Assembly: GCF_041296385.1 (NCBI RefSeq)
Contig: NC_091015.1
Location: 56,486,345-56,550,344, forward strand
DNA: 64,000 bases
Direction: 5' to 3'
DNA from: Aphelocoma coerulescens
Lineage: Eukaryota; Chordata; Aves; Passeriformes; Corvidae
Made by a program: the position numbers and the translations under genes. Under the pieces are notes generated by a model. It had not been told where the DNA came from. It did not search any database and saw only the letters and a list, made by a program, of their open reading frames with translations. Positions 24,316 through 37,257 of the stretch are shown here, piece after piece. How positions within the stretch are numbered: the stretch's first letter is position 1; each line of letters begins with the position of its first letter.

Positions 24316-27300
24316 TGACTATCATGCAAATCAACACAGGTAAAGGTCGGCATTTTATGCTGCCAGTAGCTCAGAAACACCCGTTCTTTAATGCAATCAG
24401 AGCTGGAAATATGTTTCGAAAACATGCTCCTTCATACGCTAGGAACTGTGTGCTCCCGCCTGAAGGGAGGTGGTGACCCGCAAAGGTTGCTGAGAATGGC
24501 ATTATATTGAGCACAAAGATGGGGAAATTTGCTTCCCTGGCTGCTGACCCACAGGATTACTGCTTACTAGCAGAGAAGATGGAGAGTGCTGCTGTCCGGC
24601 CCTATTGAGGGCTCCCTGACTAATCGCCTCGTTCCATAAAGGGCAACCAAAGTTAATCGCCAATAGAGCACAGCAGTCTGCTGCGGGGGGGGGGAAATAA
24701 ATAAATGCTGCTCTTTGCAAATGCTTCTTGCAGTCACAGCACTGAACTCCTGAAATGCTGGCCTGCAGTATGTCCTCTTACACAACCTCTGCCCTAGCAG
24801 ACGATCTATACCATCTAGGCTGTTCTGAAGGGACAGGGCAGACACAGTTTGTAAAGATCTCTGATGAGGTCTTCTACAGATTTCTCAGGAACAGATTACT
24901 GTGCTCACTTATCACTATCATAAGAAAATCCTCCTCCTAACCTGAATATCCCCACTGGTGCCCATTTCTGTTACTTCTTGCCATAGCTCTTATGAACCTG
25001 GAGAATGGATCACACTTTTAATGTTTTCAAGGACAGATATGTCTTTTCTCAAGTTTTTCTTCTCTAGACTAGTTAACTCTAATTTATTCACTCCTTCTTT
25101 ATAGCTTATGCCTGTTTTTCTCTGAAACCTCCTGTCACTCTGCATCATTCTTGATGCACAGCCCCAAAAGGGAAGTCAGAAATTCCTCTGAGGATTTGTC
25201 AATGCTGAGAAAGGTAACAGGTTACTTCACATGTCTTGCAAGCTAACTTCTGTTCGCACGTCTCGGTGCGTGCCGCATGTGCGTGCTTCGTGACAGCAAG
25301 CCATCACTGTGCCACTACAAGCCCGGATGATCTCCCCTAGGGATGCTACCCAGCCCGTTGCTCCTCATCTGCTGTGTGTGTCATTGACTATTTCTGCTGA
25401 AGTGCCTTCAATATCCCCATATTGAAATTACCTTCTCAGATGCAAGTACTCCAAGTTGTCAAGATTGTTTTGAATTTATTTCTTCCCTCCATTTCACTTG
25501 CAAACAATTTCAGCTTTACAAGAACTGCTAATTTAATAGCGCAAATTACATTATCCTGGCTAGAGAAAATATGGAACGATAGTATGTTCAAAAGAGAAGT
25601 CCAAGAAAGATACGATTTTGTACATCCATTTGCTTAGGGAGTGAGCCACTTGTAATTACTCTCTGAACAAGACTACCCATCTGTTTTGTTCTGCCCTGTA
25701 GAAGCTTAATCAATGTCACATATCTCTCAAGCATAAGATTAGTGCTGAGGTGGTGCTAAAAGATTTACAAAAGCCCAGCTGTAACATCTACTTCTTATTC
25801 CCTGTCTACATGGCATTATCCCATTGGCAAAGAAAATTAGGTTGATCTGACACTACTTTTGAAAGTTGTTTTTAAAGTTTTATCTGTTGCAGGATTTTTC
25901 TAGGATTTGATGTTTAACTGACTAATCTACCATTCCCCAAATTCCCTTTCTTGCTATATTGAAGGGAGATGAATACAGAAGTTCCCTTCTGCCTTTCAGT
26001 GCCTCCCCCACTTTCTGCATCCTCCAGGGCAGGTTCCACCTTTCCCGAGGTTGCGTCAGGTACCTCTGGATGAAGTCACCTTTGCTAGAGAACAGAGCAA
26101 TTTGCAAAAACCCTTAAAGGGCTCTGTTGTAATTCAGGGTGGAATTGAATAAAAGCTTTTAAAATCAGGAGAAAAATGATGAAACATTAACACCAGTGTC
26201 AACATTTTACCAGTTTTGCTGTACTGTCTTTGGGTACCCTAACATTAACTTAAGCAAAGCTTTGCTTGCCCCATGAAACAGGCAGCATTTTCCTCATTTA
26301 ACAGCCGGGAAAGTAAAGACCTGAGTATATGAGGGGTTCATTCATGCTTAATTTTTGAGAGAAAAGTACACCTCATCTCTTTCTCAGAATGCCACACTGA
26401 AACAGTCAGGCTGCACTGAGCAAAGGGATTTCCAGGTCTCATCCTGAATAAATCCCTTAAGCCCATCAGTAACAAATCCAGAAGGGAAAGCCAGACCCAG
26501 CATCCAGCTCCCAAACCAGTGCACAGAACAAAACCTCACTGCCTTTGCAGGAGGAAGAACAGCTTTGTGGGCTTTTGCATGTAGGAAAACTTACAAAAGC
26601 CCTTTCATCTACCATAAGGAAAAACCAGAAAAATATATCACATGCAAAGAGTGCAGAAGGCCCAGAGGAAGGGCCTGACCTGATTTCACAGAATTCAAAA
26701 AGGGTGGCATTTTACCAGCCTGGGGAGACAGGAAATACTGATGGAGAAAAAGGACTGTCAGATGCTGGGAAAGTTTTTCTCGTGACAAGGCCAAAGAAAG
26801 ACCATTTATCTGGCTGTGGTTAGGTACTGCTACAGACCAGTTATCTTAGATGGTGAGGAATTGCTTAGGTATACATCTGATCCTGTGGTTGGGAGGGTTA
26901 ATATTGGGTGCTTTTCCCCCCTCTTTGCCGTAACTCTAAAATGAAGTAGTATTAAACCCCATTTTAGGTTGCAACACTCCAGTTGTTTTGTTTCTACACC
27001 AAGTCAATTATGAAAAAAGAGTTTCTCTGAATGAAGCAGCTACATTTTTCAGGAAAACGGAGAAAAAAGAATGTGATTTTTTCTACAGTTAGGAAGGGTG
27101 ATTAAAACTTCTGTCTAAATCTCACTGGAGGTGCACCCTCCTCTCCTCCAGCCCTATGCCGTATCGGCATATAGGTGCCTACCCAAAATACATTTCCCAG
27201 GATCTGCTAAGGGCAGGGAAGCCCCTTGAATTACCCAACTGCTTTGCCAGTATGACTGGAATATACTGGGGCAGATGGTGGTGCCTACCCAGGGAGTGTT

Positions 27301-27714
27301 GCAAGCAAGGGGAACAGAAGGAGGAAGCAACCAAGTTGTAGCACATTTAACAGAGGTACCAGAGCTGCACTTTGCTCTCCTGTCATATTATTTCCACGTA
27401 TTTCTTCAAGAAGTGTGATACTTTCAGTGGAAAGGCTTAATGAGAAATATTTTCTTGGTTTTGTTACTGAAAGAGCATTCACTTTCTGACCGGATTTGGC
27501 TACTAACATAGCAATCTCAGTCAAGCAGGTAGTACACAGGAGTGATCAGAAATTCAGTGTGTAGCCACCTCATTTCCCTCAGAAAAGTGAGGCAGATAAC
27601 TTTGAAAGATTAGACACCTGACCACACATTCAAACTTGCATGAAATAAACCCATTTCTTCAAGAAAATATCCTATGCATTTAGCAATGGGAATTTCTCAC
27701 ATTAAAAATTAGGT

Positions 27715-27943
27715 AAGTTTAAGGAAGAAATTCTTCACTGTGACAGTGAGAAGGCACTGGAACAGGTTGCTCAGAGAAGCTGTGGATGCCCCATTCCTGC
27801 CACTATTCAAGGCCAGGTTGGATGGAGCTCTGAGAAAGCTGATGCAATGGAAGCTTCCCTGCCCATGTCAGGGGGGATGGAACTACAGGAACTTTAAGGT
27901 GCCCTCCAACCCAAACAATTCTATCATTCTCTCTGATTCTAAG
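27715..27943 (+). mobile_element. CR1 LINE fragment
   Basis: A plus-strand CR1 3' region: AAGGAAGAAATTCTTCACTG, GGCACTGGAACAGGTTGCTC, GAAGCTGTGGATGCCCCATT, CAAGGCCAGGTTGGATGG, then GGTGCCCTCCAACCCAAAC and the terminal ATTCTATCATTCT motif. Confidence 0.95.
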
Positions 27944-29984
27944 AAATCATCTTGTCCTTGATCTGTAAGGCCAAGAAGACACAGAAGTACTCATATCTCT
28001 TTCTCATTACCTTCTCAGATGGTAAGCCAACTAAGAGTCTGGGGTTGAGTTTTAGGAGGATGTGCTCCTGAAAGGGCTGGTCACCAAATCAGACGCAAGA
28101 GCTGACATTACCCCTGCTCCAAGCCATGGCAAGGGCAACCACCAATTCCTCTGTGCTTTCCCTTTCTGCTTGAGAAAAGGAAGGGGCACAGTATTTTCAA
28201 GAGTTAATAGAAAGAGCAGATAATCAGCAAAAGCCCAGAGGCGGCCATCTGGGCTAGCAGCCACCAGCCCTCCCTGCTAAGTCTGGCTCATGCCCCTTTT
28301 AGCACTATCCACACTTCATTTTTATCTTGCAGTTTACAGAGATGGGCACAGTCTGTTTTGGTCCTGAGTCAAGCTCACAAGGATGTTTTTAGCTGAAGGG
28401 ACACCTCAGAAAGAGAAACTGGTGTGGGAGGCAGTGGTTTTCTCATCTCCTCCCTGAAAAAAGAGGAGCTCAGTGGTCCCAGCAATAGGGCTAGTACAGC
28501 TTCCCTCCTTTTAGGAAGGAAAAAAAGGACAAGTTCTCTTGCACAAGGCAACTTCAATGCAATATGTGGTATTTAAAAGTTTTTTGGGTCAACAGGATGG
28601 AAAGGACAGACAATGCTCACAACCTGACATCCAAAAACCACCAGTGTAAAAATCCCACAGATGAGCATGATCACTGCCTTTCCTATTGCCATCAAAACTG
28701 TTATTGCCGTAAGAGCTCACTACTAAACAACACCACTTCCCCCTAGCTCTGGCAGCTGCTCGGTCACCACTTGCATGGCTCCCAGCCCAAACAAGGACAG
28801 CCCCTCACAGCCATTTCTGCTTTTCACCTCTTGTTCTCACGTTCTGGCTGGTGGCTGAACCACCTCACCACCCTGACTCTACTCTGCTTTCTATTCACCC
28901 TGCCCCACTGAAACTGTCAGGGGCACTGTGGGTGGCTCAGAAGTGGGGCAAAAACCTGCTTTTATCAAGTTTAGGATTATTATTTCTAACTGAGCCACAG
29001 TGGAAAGAATTATTTCCTTCTGAAGGGTGGAGAGCAGTGACAGGGTTTACATTTCCAGCACAAAGGTGCCTTGGGAAGCTAGAAGAACTGCAGAATTTTA
29101 AGGCTGAAAAAGGCCTATAAAATCAACAAGTCCCCCTGATGACAAAATAAAGCATATGACTGTAATGCACAAGACATACCCATTTGCACACTTAAAAAAT
29201 ATAACCTACCACATCTCCCTAGCTATATGGAGTGTAATGCCAAGGGCATTTCTGGTGCAGAGATATCCACAGTCTACACTGATTCCAGTGTTACCAGTCT
29301 TGCTCTGGGAATCACTTAGCCAGCTGAGACTGTAGGATATCTACCCCCACCCAGCTATAGGTACTGTGGGGATCACCACAGTCACTGAAGTCATGTGAGA
29401 AGGGGGTTGCCAACTTGCCCCACTTCTGTATGGGTCATGCAGACGCGTGTGCCCACAAAAAGGAAAGGAAATGTGAGGAAGCAGCCTTTGCAACCCAGCT
29501 ATGCAGAGATGACCATCCAGACCACAAAGTTTCTCTGGCCCCAGTATGGACTGACCATCCTTAAGAACAGTTTTCCAGGCACTGAAATCAATGAGGAGAC
29601 CCTGGGCAAGCCTGAAGGGAACCTTCCTGCCAGTTAAGCAAAATGCATTGTGAACCCTAAGAAACACTAGGACCTCCTAACATCCTATTTCCTGATCCCA
29701 GACCTACCGACATCAAAGCCAACTTTTCAGATGCCATTCCCCACAGAGCAAAAACATGAACTTTGGGAAGCAGCCAGTCAAAAACAAAATCATAAAATAA
29801 TTCCAGACCCCATGATGGCCTTGCAAAATCTTCAGTGACTGTTTCACCAAAGACTACAAGTATTTTTCAGTACAGCTGTTGAAACAGATAAAGAAGCAAT
29901 TTATGATGTGAATAGCAACTCTCAGCTCACCAGTGGAGTAAGGAATGAACTAGTCCAGCAGGCAAACAAAACCTGGGTACATAC

Positions 29985-30138
29985 CAACACAGGTGTGTCC
30001 TTTGTACAGCCCAAAGGGGAGCGAAGGGGATCGTGGGTCTTTTCCACGGGGCAGAGGGGAGGAAGAGGCAGCCTTCAGCAGAAGCAAGAGCCAGAGGATG
30101 CAGAATAAATTAAGGAATGTTTGCCTAGACCCCTTCAT
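29985..30138 (-). CDS. AOAH: AOAH coding exon 1 (signal peptide, start of small subunit)
   Basis: This is the first coding exon of acyloxyacyl hydrolase, a secreted or lysosomal lipase that removes secondary acyl chains from lipid A of bacterial lipopolysaccharide. The ATG is at 30138-30136, with A at -3. The frame gives 51 codons plus one base. Residues 1-28 form a signal peptide with a long hydrophobic core (ILWLLLLL) ending near AASSSP. A basic, proline-rich propeptide-like stretch follows (PLPRGKDPRSPS). The exon ends in GHTCV plus a split glycine, matching the NGHTCVG start of the saposin domain that I know from human AOAH. The donor is G|GTATGTAC at 29984. The split glycine is completed exactly by the exon at 16670. 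A strong acceptor-like signal lies just before the ATG, so an untranslated exon further upstream is possible. Confidence 0.92.
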
Positions 30139-30141
30139 CCT

Positions 30142-30165
30142 AAAGAAGAAAAAAAAGAAGAAATA
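30142..30165 (-). promoter_or_regulatory. AOAH: Acceptor-like pyrimidine tract just before AOAH ATG
   Basis: On the minus strand an almost unbroken T/C run of about 24 bases ends in TTCTTCTTTAG at 30140, one base before the ATG. It has the form of a 3' splice site. If used, the AOAH 5'UTR starts in a separate upstream exon. If not, the run lies in the 5'UTR. Confidence 0.45.
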
Positions 30166-30187
30166 AGGAGGGAAGGGTGCATGTGGA

Positions 30188-30196
30188 CCTATATTC
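30188..30196 (-). promoter_or_regulatory. AOAH: Weak TATA-like motif upstream of AOAH start
   Basis: The minus strand reads GGGAATATAGG about 50-60 bp upstream of the AOAH ATG. It is weak and competes with the view that the pyrimidine tract at 30142-30165 is a splice acceptor. Confidence 0.2.
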
Positions 30197-30479
30197 CCTT
30201 AACTCTCAGGGAGTATCCTGCATCCGTGCAGCTTGAGGAGAAAGGGGACTGGCGTGCCTGTGCAGCTGTAAGTAATGCAGGGACACATTCCCAGGCAGGG
30301 ACAGAGATGTCTGCCCTCCTACGGGATGCATGGAGGATCCCACACTCGCACATCGCAGGTGCTCTCCCAACCCCTCAGCCCCTCTCAGGCCCTGCCACCC
30401 GTTAAACCCAGCAGGTCCCATAGACCTGGGCACACTGTGACCAGGCTGGGAGGATGCCCCTGTGGCCCCAGGCTGCTCT

Positions 30480-30960
30480 CCACACCCCCACGCGACCCCG
30501 CTGCCCCATGTGCAGCTCTTCCCAACCTGCTGGCCTGGGAGGACCAAGAGGGTTGGATGAACAGCTCTGGCTCAGCGCTCCCGTGTCTCCTGCAGTAGCA
30601 GTAGATGACTAACGACCTTGAACCACAGCAGCTGCCGGAGCCACTCAGCATTAATAACACAAGACACTCCCCTGAAAAACTAGTGTTGCAAAAAGGGAAA
30701 AAAAAAAAAAAAAACAACTGCACAAACCCTTCCCCCTGCGCCGTTGCTCCTTTGCCCTCCTCCGCAGAAAAGAAAATAAAAAAAATCTCTTCAGCTGCTT
30801 CTGTAAAATTTCTGACCAGGGTTTCCGTTCAGGAGGACTGAGTGTGAAAAATGAAAGAAGCTGCTCAAGATGGAGCCGCAGGGGCAGGAGGGACGGGGCT
30901 GCCGTGCTGGGGTTTTGCCAGGGCTTTAGTTCTGCTGGGACCGAGCCACAGGGATGGGAG
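30480..30960 (-). promoter_or_regulatory. GC-richer block with CpGs upstream of AOAH; candidate promoter or 5' exon region
   Basis: Compared with the surrounding AT-rich DNA, this stretch is GC-rich and holds about a dozen CpGs (for example near 30490-30496, 30576-30585, 30739-30765 and 30880-30945). It lies 0.35-0.8 kb upstream of the AOAH start on its coding strand. It is interrupted by a run of 17 A at 30698-30714. The long minus-strand frame through it (30651-31190) is low complexity and looks like a consequence of composition. Confidence 0.35.
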
Positions 30961-33900
30961 ACAGCTGCCAGTGTGAAGGCAGCACTGGGAGCTGAACCCC
31001 CGTTCCCATCAGCTTTGAGCACATTCGCTTGCAGCCCCCAGCTGCCTGTGTGCCTTGAGAAATCCTGAGCTGCTCCTGCTTTGGCAGTCACAACAATTAA
31101 AGGTTTCCCTGGCTCTATTTTTTTTAATCCCTCAGACAAGGCATAAACCAGTCGTTCCCCAGCCTGAAGCAAAAGTAGAGAGTAAAACATGTTTAAACGA
31201 CATGACTTCAGAGGTGGAACAACTCCAAACAGCTACATCCCAGACACTGTGGATGCAAGGATGGCTATAAGGAGGCGATCTAGGACTGAGGCACTGGAGG
31301 GACAAACCTGTGTCCCACTTCCACCTCTGCCTTTTTGTATAAACCTGCGCAAGTGTCTTCCCCTCACAGTGGGCAATGGGTACTCATCTTTCCTTTCCAT
31401 TCCTTGTCTGTCTCTTTCAGAAGTGGGCAGGCCATTGACATGGGTTGCTAAAGGACAATGAGGAGCCTGTCTCATCAAGTATTCCCCACATGCTTCCCAG
31501 GAATAACTAAAAGAGACTTATAAATAGTGCTGTAAAAAGGAAACTAGAGGATATATTAAAATCAGTGATTCCCAGCCAATTCCTGCAGACCAACATGATC
31601 ACACATGGATCAGACCCGCTTCAGTATTTAATGTGTTTTTTGCAAACCACTTCCTTCCTTGGGAGCCTCCCCTACAACCTTCTAAAGACAGTCCCAGAAA
31701 GTTTGCCTCAACTTTGATAAGGAGGATTTTCCTTGTGCTAATGATAATATAATCCAGTGGCTCTGGGGAAAAAAAATAAGACTATAAAATCTTCAATGTG
31801 AATATAAATCACTCTGTATCTCCATTCTTTAAGCCAAGCCATTTATTTTCAAATGCATGCTTTTCTTTGAAAAATATAAAAAATAATTAAACCCAAAATG
31901 AAGGTAATAGCTGTTGCCTAAGTTTTGCAGAACTGCTTCTGCTTATTATTCTCCCTATAGCTAGCAATGCTGTTTTTCTTTTTTATTTTTTTTTAGTAGC
32001 AGATAAACAAAAATCATAGTGCAAAGTACCTTATCCATATGCCAATCCTACTGAAATCTGCAGGATGTTTTTCTTAATGCTGTAAAAACTTGCTATAAAA
32101 AGACACTGTGCTACAGCGACTGCAGCTCCATTAAACCCTTTTTAACACACATATCACTTGGTTCCCAATGACACTTTGAAGTCCTTTAGAACTCTGCATA
32201 TTGGCTCATGAGCATTTTCTGCAAAAGCAGAGTGCTAATAATAGGCAAGGAAAACCTTCCTAGCACAGAGGTCTTGGGAATGGTTTCTGCTTTATATCTA
32301 TTGCAAAACACAAAGCTAAACAACAGCACTTATAAAGCACAGAGATAGATCCCAAGCTGCTCCCAGGCATGTAAACCTGCAAAGCATGTATCTGAAGCCT
32401 GTAATCAGCTGTGCTATTTTCTTTCATTTTAGCCTGTGGAAAGAGCAGTGAGATAACTGCATGTGTAAGACAGAGCTGCTTTGCACTGTACCTTATACAT
32501 TAGTCAAGCTCTTAAACCAATAGAATTAAAAAAACCCCAAAGCTTTTAAAATCTGCAGTCTGGTCAGAGAAACGAGAGATTTGAATTAGAGGCCACTTGG
32601 GAAGGTGACACCCCTCCCCCTGCTGGCCCCTCCCGAGACCAGCGTGAAATCTTTCTTCCACTCAAATCAGATAGCAAATCCTTTCCTTTTGCCATGCAGA
32701 TTTTATATTACTTCCAAGTCCCTGACACAGTAAGACCTAAAGCTGTCTTGGTACAGGAGCGAAGGAGCACTTGATGTTGCCTTTTAATTTTAGTAAGTGC
32801 ATAAATGATATTAATGGGAGGTAAAAAACAAATTAGACCTGTCCCAAAGGAAAGCATTTGATTATAAATGCTTCCATCAGGTTGTGCACAACACGTAAGT
32901 CAGGGAAGCAGACCTAGGTCAAGGGTGACTCAGGAGATGCTGCCTGCCTGGAAATAGAGTATGAGAGCTGGAGCAACCCTGTCCTCTGCAAAGCACCAGG
33001 TGCAGAGAAGTGATGTCTGGGGTGTCCCCTGCCCAAAAGGGTCTGGCAGGGTCACCCTACAGTTCTTGAGCTGTATCAAAATCAGCTCTTTTTAATGTGT
33101 TTGCAACCTGGGCTTGGAGCAGGTCCAGCCAGATAGCAGAGGAGTGTAGTTCAGGTGGGTACCCAGGGCTGGTGGGGCTGCTCAGGGTTGTTATAGCCCA
33201 TGAATGCCTCAGAGCCCTGAAACATGCTTTTGGGGATGATGAGAGCCAAGTGGGTGGAGGAATAAACTCTACAGAAATGCTCCTGGACACCCCACTAAGT
33301 ACCTGCCTGCAGCATTAGTGATCTAAATAGCGCTGAGAATGCAGTCAACACTTTGTCTCTCTGAACCTCCATGTGTTGCTTTTGAAGAGGAGGCAAGGAC
33401 AGTGCAGAGCCAGAGGTGCAGTGAGATCACCACCTCTTGCAGACGGGAAACCCTCAGTGCCCTGGAATGACCTAGCTCCACAGTCATTCGCTAGCTGTTA
33501 GGAAGAACACATAGGGTCAGTTGAATTTTTTCAAGGTTGAATTTGGACTAGTGGTACTAGTGATAATATAGACATAAATAAATACACATGTATATCCATG
33601 ATGTACACTGGCCAACCTGCTGCTGCTTCCTGCTAAGGAAATGGGAGGGGCCCAGAACTCCCTCCATTCAGCACACAGATGAGGAGGAATGTACCTTTCA
33701 TCCTCTGCAGGGTTTTGGTTAAATTCTGCTCTGAAGGGAAGTCCTGCAACTCTCAGTATTTGCTCTCAGGGTGCCAGGACACACTGAAGAACTTTCTCAG
33801 CTCACCCAGCTTGATCCAGTCTATCTTTTTTGGGAGTTTTAGCACATGTGAGGCTCTGCAGAGCTAAATCTCAGTTACCATATCCTCAGGTACAGGCCAG

Positions 33901-35807
33901 TAGCATGTGTGGGGGACACACCATGTTGGAGAGGGCTTTGTTTGGGGGTCACCAGACCCCATTAGCCCCCAGTTAGCTGCAGGAGCTAATGACCCATGAA
34001 GTGCCCCACTCGGTCACTCCCAGACCAATCTCTCCAGCCACACCCTCAAGCCTCTCTTAGTTTAAGCAGATCTGAGAGAAACTTGCACGTGTGTGGCTGC
34101 CAAAAACCTGAGGCAAAGCATGCAAAGACAAGCTTGAATTTCCACGATGGCAGAGCAGACAGTGTTAGGGAACATGTGTAGCTAGTGAAGAAATACAATC
34201 CTCTAGTCTGATCCCAAGAGCAGGAGTGTGGTTTCTGGAGTTTGAAGGACCCACAACATTTCTCCATTTCTTGTGCTTCCATATGAGTTCCTGACACCTA
34301 ATGTACGTTGGTTTGGGTGGTGGTGTCAGATCAGCTAGGGGACAGGTAAGGTTTCAGCCTCTATCTTTGGTGCCCCTGACAGAGATGCAATGGAACCGAG
34401 TTAGGGTTTCTGATTTTCTGAGTAAGGTCTTAAACACAATTTAAGAGTCACCCCTTCCCTGTAGGGAGCAATACGTGATTGCCACTAGAACTGTGAAATG
34501 AGATGCGAGAATGAAGTTAGTTTCAATGCTGCTTTCTATAACAGGTCCCTAAAGACCTGTTTTATGTATACAGCAAATACATTGAAAAAAGTTATTAAAA
34601 AGAAGAGAGAATGGAAAATACTTCCATGAAGCCCCAAAACAGGACAAGCAAGAATTGGTTTGTCATCTGTCAGGATTAGGGGCCACTTAGATGAAAAAAG
34701 AAATATGAAATAGTTATCTTACAAAAGGAGATCAGCTGGCAGTGTATATTTATCTATCCTATTCTGTCCAAGTCACTGCACACATTAATGCACTTTTTTT
34801 TTCCCCCCCCCCTGTTTGGTTAGATTTCTTTTACATATTGATTTTTAAGATATATGCATTTTTTCTCTTTGTCACATTCATGTATGCATTTTTAAGATGA
34901 TTAAATGTTATAGTGGAAGTCTTTCCCTTTCTTTCCTCTTTGACACGCTGTTCAGTTCTTAAGGGAATAGACATAAGCCTTGTATTTTTGTGTCTGGAGA
35001 GATAAAACCTGCAGGAAGAAGCCTTTAGATCAAAGATCTTCTCAGTCCCTTTTCTTCCTTTTATTTTCAAAACGCTGTCCTTTGTGCCCTTTGACTCTGA
35101 AGTTCCCACTGGTTTATTGCGTTGGTTATTTTTCATTACTGCTCTCCAAATTTCTCTGACTGTCATAAGCATCTCTGTGGTTGGTGCATTATCACTGGCA
35201 CGGATGAACATTTCCACAGCCCCATGTGGATTTGCGACTGCACCACAGCCAACTGAGTCATTCCCTCTGCCCCAGTTTCCTTATCAGTTGCTGCTTGCAG
35301 TTCAAGTTATGCGTCTGTTTCAGTCTCTCCATCTCATTGTCATTCAAAGCTGCAGGGAAAGCATTTAAACCAGTATTTTCTTACACTCATATCCAAAAAA
35401 TTTGTTCCAAGTTATTGCCATGCAGCAGCTGAGATGATTATCCTTTATTCTGCCACCTTTAATGAAATTACCTGTCCCAGCTTGCAAGGGCTGTTGATAT
35501 GTGTGCTCTTAGAAATGTAAATCGCTGACATGACTGGCTTCAGTTTGGATACATTAAAATGTGGGAACAAGCCTCTTAAAGCTTTCAAACAGGGAACACA
35601 TGAAAAATACAGCTACATCACCCTGCACACTTGAGCACAGCAGGCTGTGCGCTTCTGGGAAGCTCTGGCTGTTAGGGTTGAAAAAAGGGGGTGCCTTTGG
35701 ATTTTCTACTAAAGATGGCTTTCTGCAAAGCAGGGATCAGATGAACTGCATCCTCAAAGTGTATTTCTCACTATTGCCTGTAAGGAGCCCTACAGTGATT
35801 TACATGG

Positions 35808-35900
35808 CTTAGTGGTGGACTTGACAGTGCTGGGTTAATGGTTGAACTTGATGATCCTAAAGTCTTTTTCCAAACTGAATGATTCTATGGCTCTGTGATT
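35808..35900 (+). mobile_element. CR1 3'-end fragment
   Basis: GGTTGAACTTGATGATCCTA, then CTTTTTCCAAACTGAATG and ATTCTATGGCTCTGTGATT form a diverged plus-strand CR1 3' end. Confidence 0.85.
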
Positions 35901-37257
35901 ATTGGTGATGCAGTACATTTCCTCAGTCGTTTGATATTAATGCAGAAAACCAAACCTGGCTATTGTGTTCTTACTGTGTGCAGATGACCGTACAAATCCA
36001 GAGGTAATCTTACTAACATAGATTTTGCAGTTTGAGTTCTGTGGGCACAGCTGTGGGCCTTTTCCAATCTAAAGAAGACTTAATTCTTGCTATTATCTAG
36101 ACAAAAGTGCCCCAAACCCTCAACTCTGGCAATTAAGGAGCACGAGAGTGTGGCAATATTACTGAAAGACTTGTTAGAGGCCTTAGATAAGAGAGTCACT
36201 CAGAGCCAGCTGTAAATACAAGTCAGGAAGCCTGGGACAGACTCTCTGCTGTCCTGCAGTTTGGGTACTCATTTAAATCCCAGAGAAGTGAGATCCAAGC
36301 ATTACCAACTCAGTGTGATTATTGCCTTGCCATAAATAGCTAGTAGCCTGCTAGGCAAGCCAAAATCCCATCTACTGCATCGATCCCTGCAGCGCTATCG
36401 CTGTGGCGTTGGGTTTTGTCAGAAATGCAACCCCCTATCAGGCTCCCAGTTTAGTGCTGATGAAGCTGTGGTGGAGGGTGGTGGGGCAAAAGCTTGCCCC
36501 AGATGCTGCCAGGTTGTAAGTGCTTACAAGGGGAGCATCACAACATCAAAGAAGAAGAAAAATAAATGTTTGATTATATTTGTTCCATTTGATCTTTCCT
36601 CCAGTAACGCAAATAAAAGAATTTCAGCTCAACAGCCTCTTGATCTCAGCACAGAACAGATGCCAATAAAAGATAATTATTCCCAGTGTTTGGGCTAGGA
36701 AACAGTGCTGAATGTCACTGGAGGCATTTTTAGCACATACCAAAGTTCACAAGTTTATTTAAACATATTGATTGAGGCTTGTACTGGGACTTCTGTGCTC
36801 AGAAATGGGATCTCTACAACATATGTACTGTGGTGGCACTTTGCCATTCAGTAATAGGTTGGGGGACGTTGTGTTTTTTTGGTCTTTTTAAAGAGATCTT
36901 TCACTGATTTGCTTCGATAATAAAAGACCTGCAGCTGAGCTGGACAATTTCCATCAGCAAAATAGCCCTGCAGGAGTAGTATCCATCATCCATGGGTGAA
37001 TATGAAAAGGCAGTGCAGGCTGATTTTTCAAATATTGATTAGGCAAGTCACTGGCCAGCCAGCTATGTACAGAGCCTTCATGCTATAGAGAAGTCAGGCT
37101 GTATGAAAGAACTCAAAGCACTTGAAGGAATATACATCCACTAATTCAAGAAGATGAGGGTGATGCAGCAGTCAGTAAAGATTGCACTGATAATCTCGTC
37201 TTATACAGACAAGCCAAACTCAGGCATGAGGTCAACCCTTAATATTTCACCTTTCAG

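Larger units (their letters stand above)
16671..29984 (-). other. AOAH: AOAH intron 1
   Basis: This is the largest intron seen, about 13.3 kb. It contains four CR1 fragments (near 18.5, 19.2, 22.2 and 27.7 kb), a cysteine-rich minus-strand open frame at 23923-24315, a run of ten G at 24685-24694 and a small CpG cluster at 25255-25291. No further AOAH exon is needed, because exon 1 joins exon 2 in perfect phase. Confidence 0.75.

Noticed and set aside
30651..31190. 179-codon minus-strand open frame upstream of AOAH
   Set aside because: Its product ends in a poly-Phe run encoded by the A17 tract and is otherwise low in pattern. It overlaps open frames on the other strand and is explained by GC-rich composition.
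33057..33318. Opposed open frames on both strands, thought possibly a LINE coding fragment
   Set aside because: No reverse transcriptase or endonuclease motif could be read and there is no CR1 3' signature nearby.
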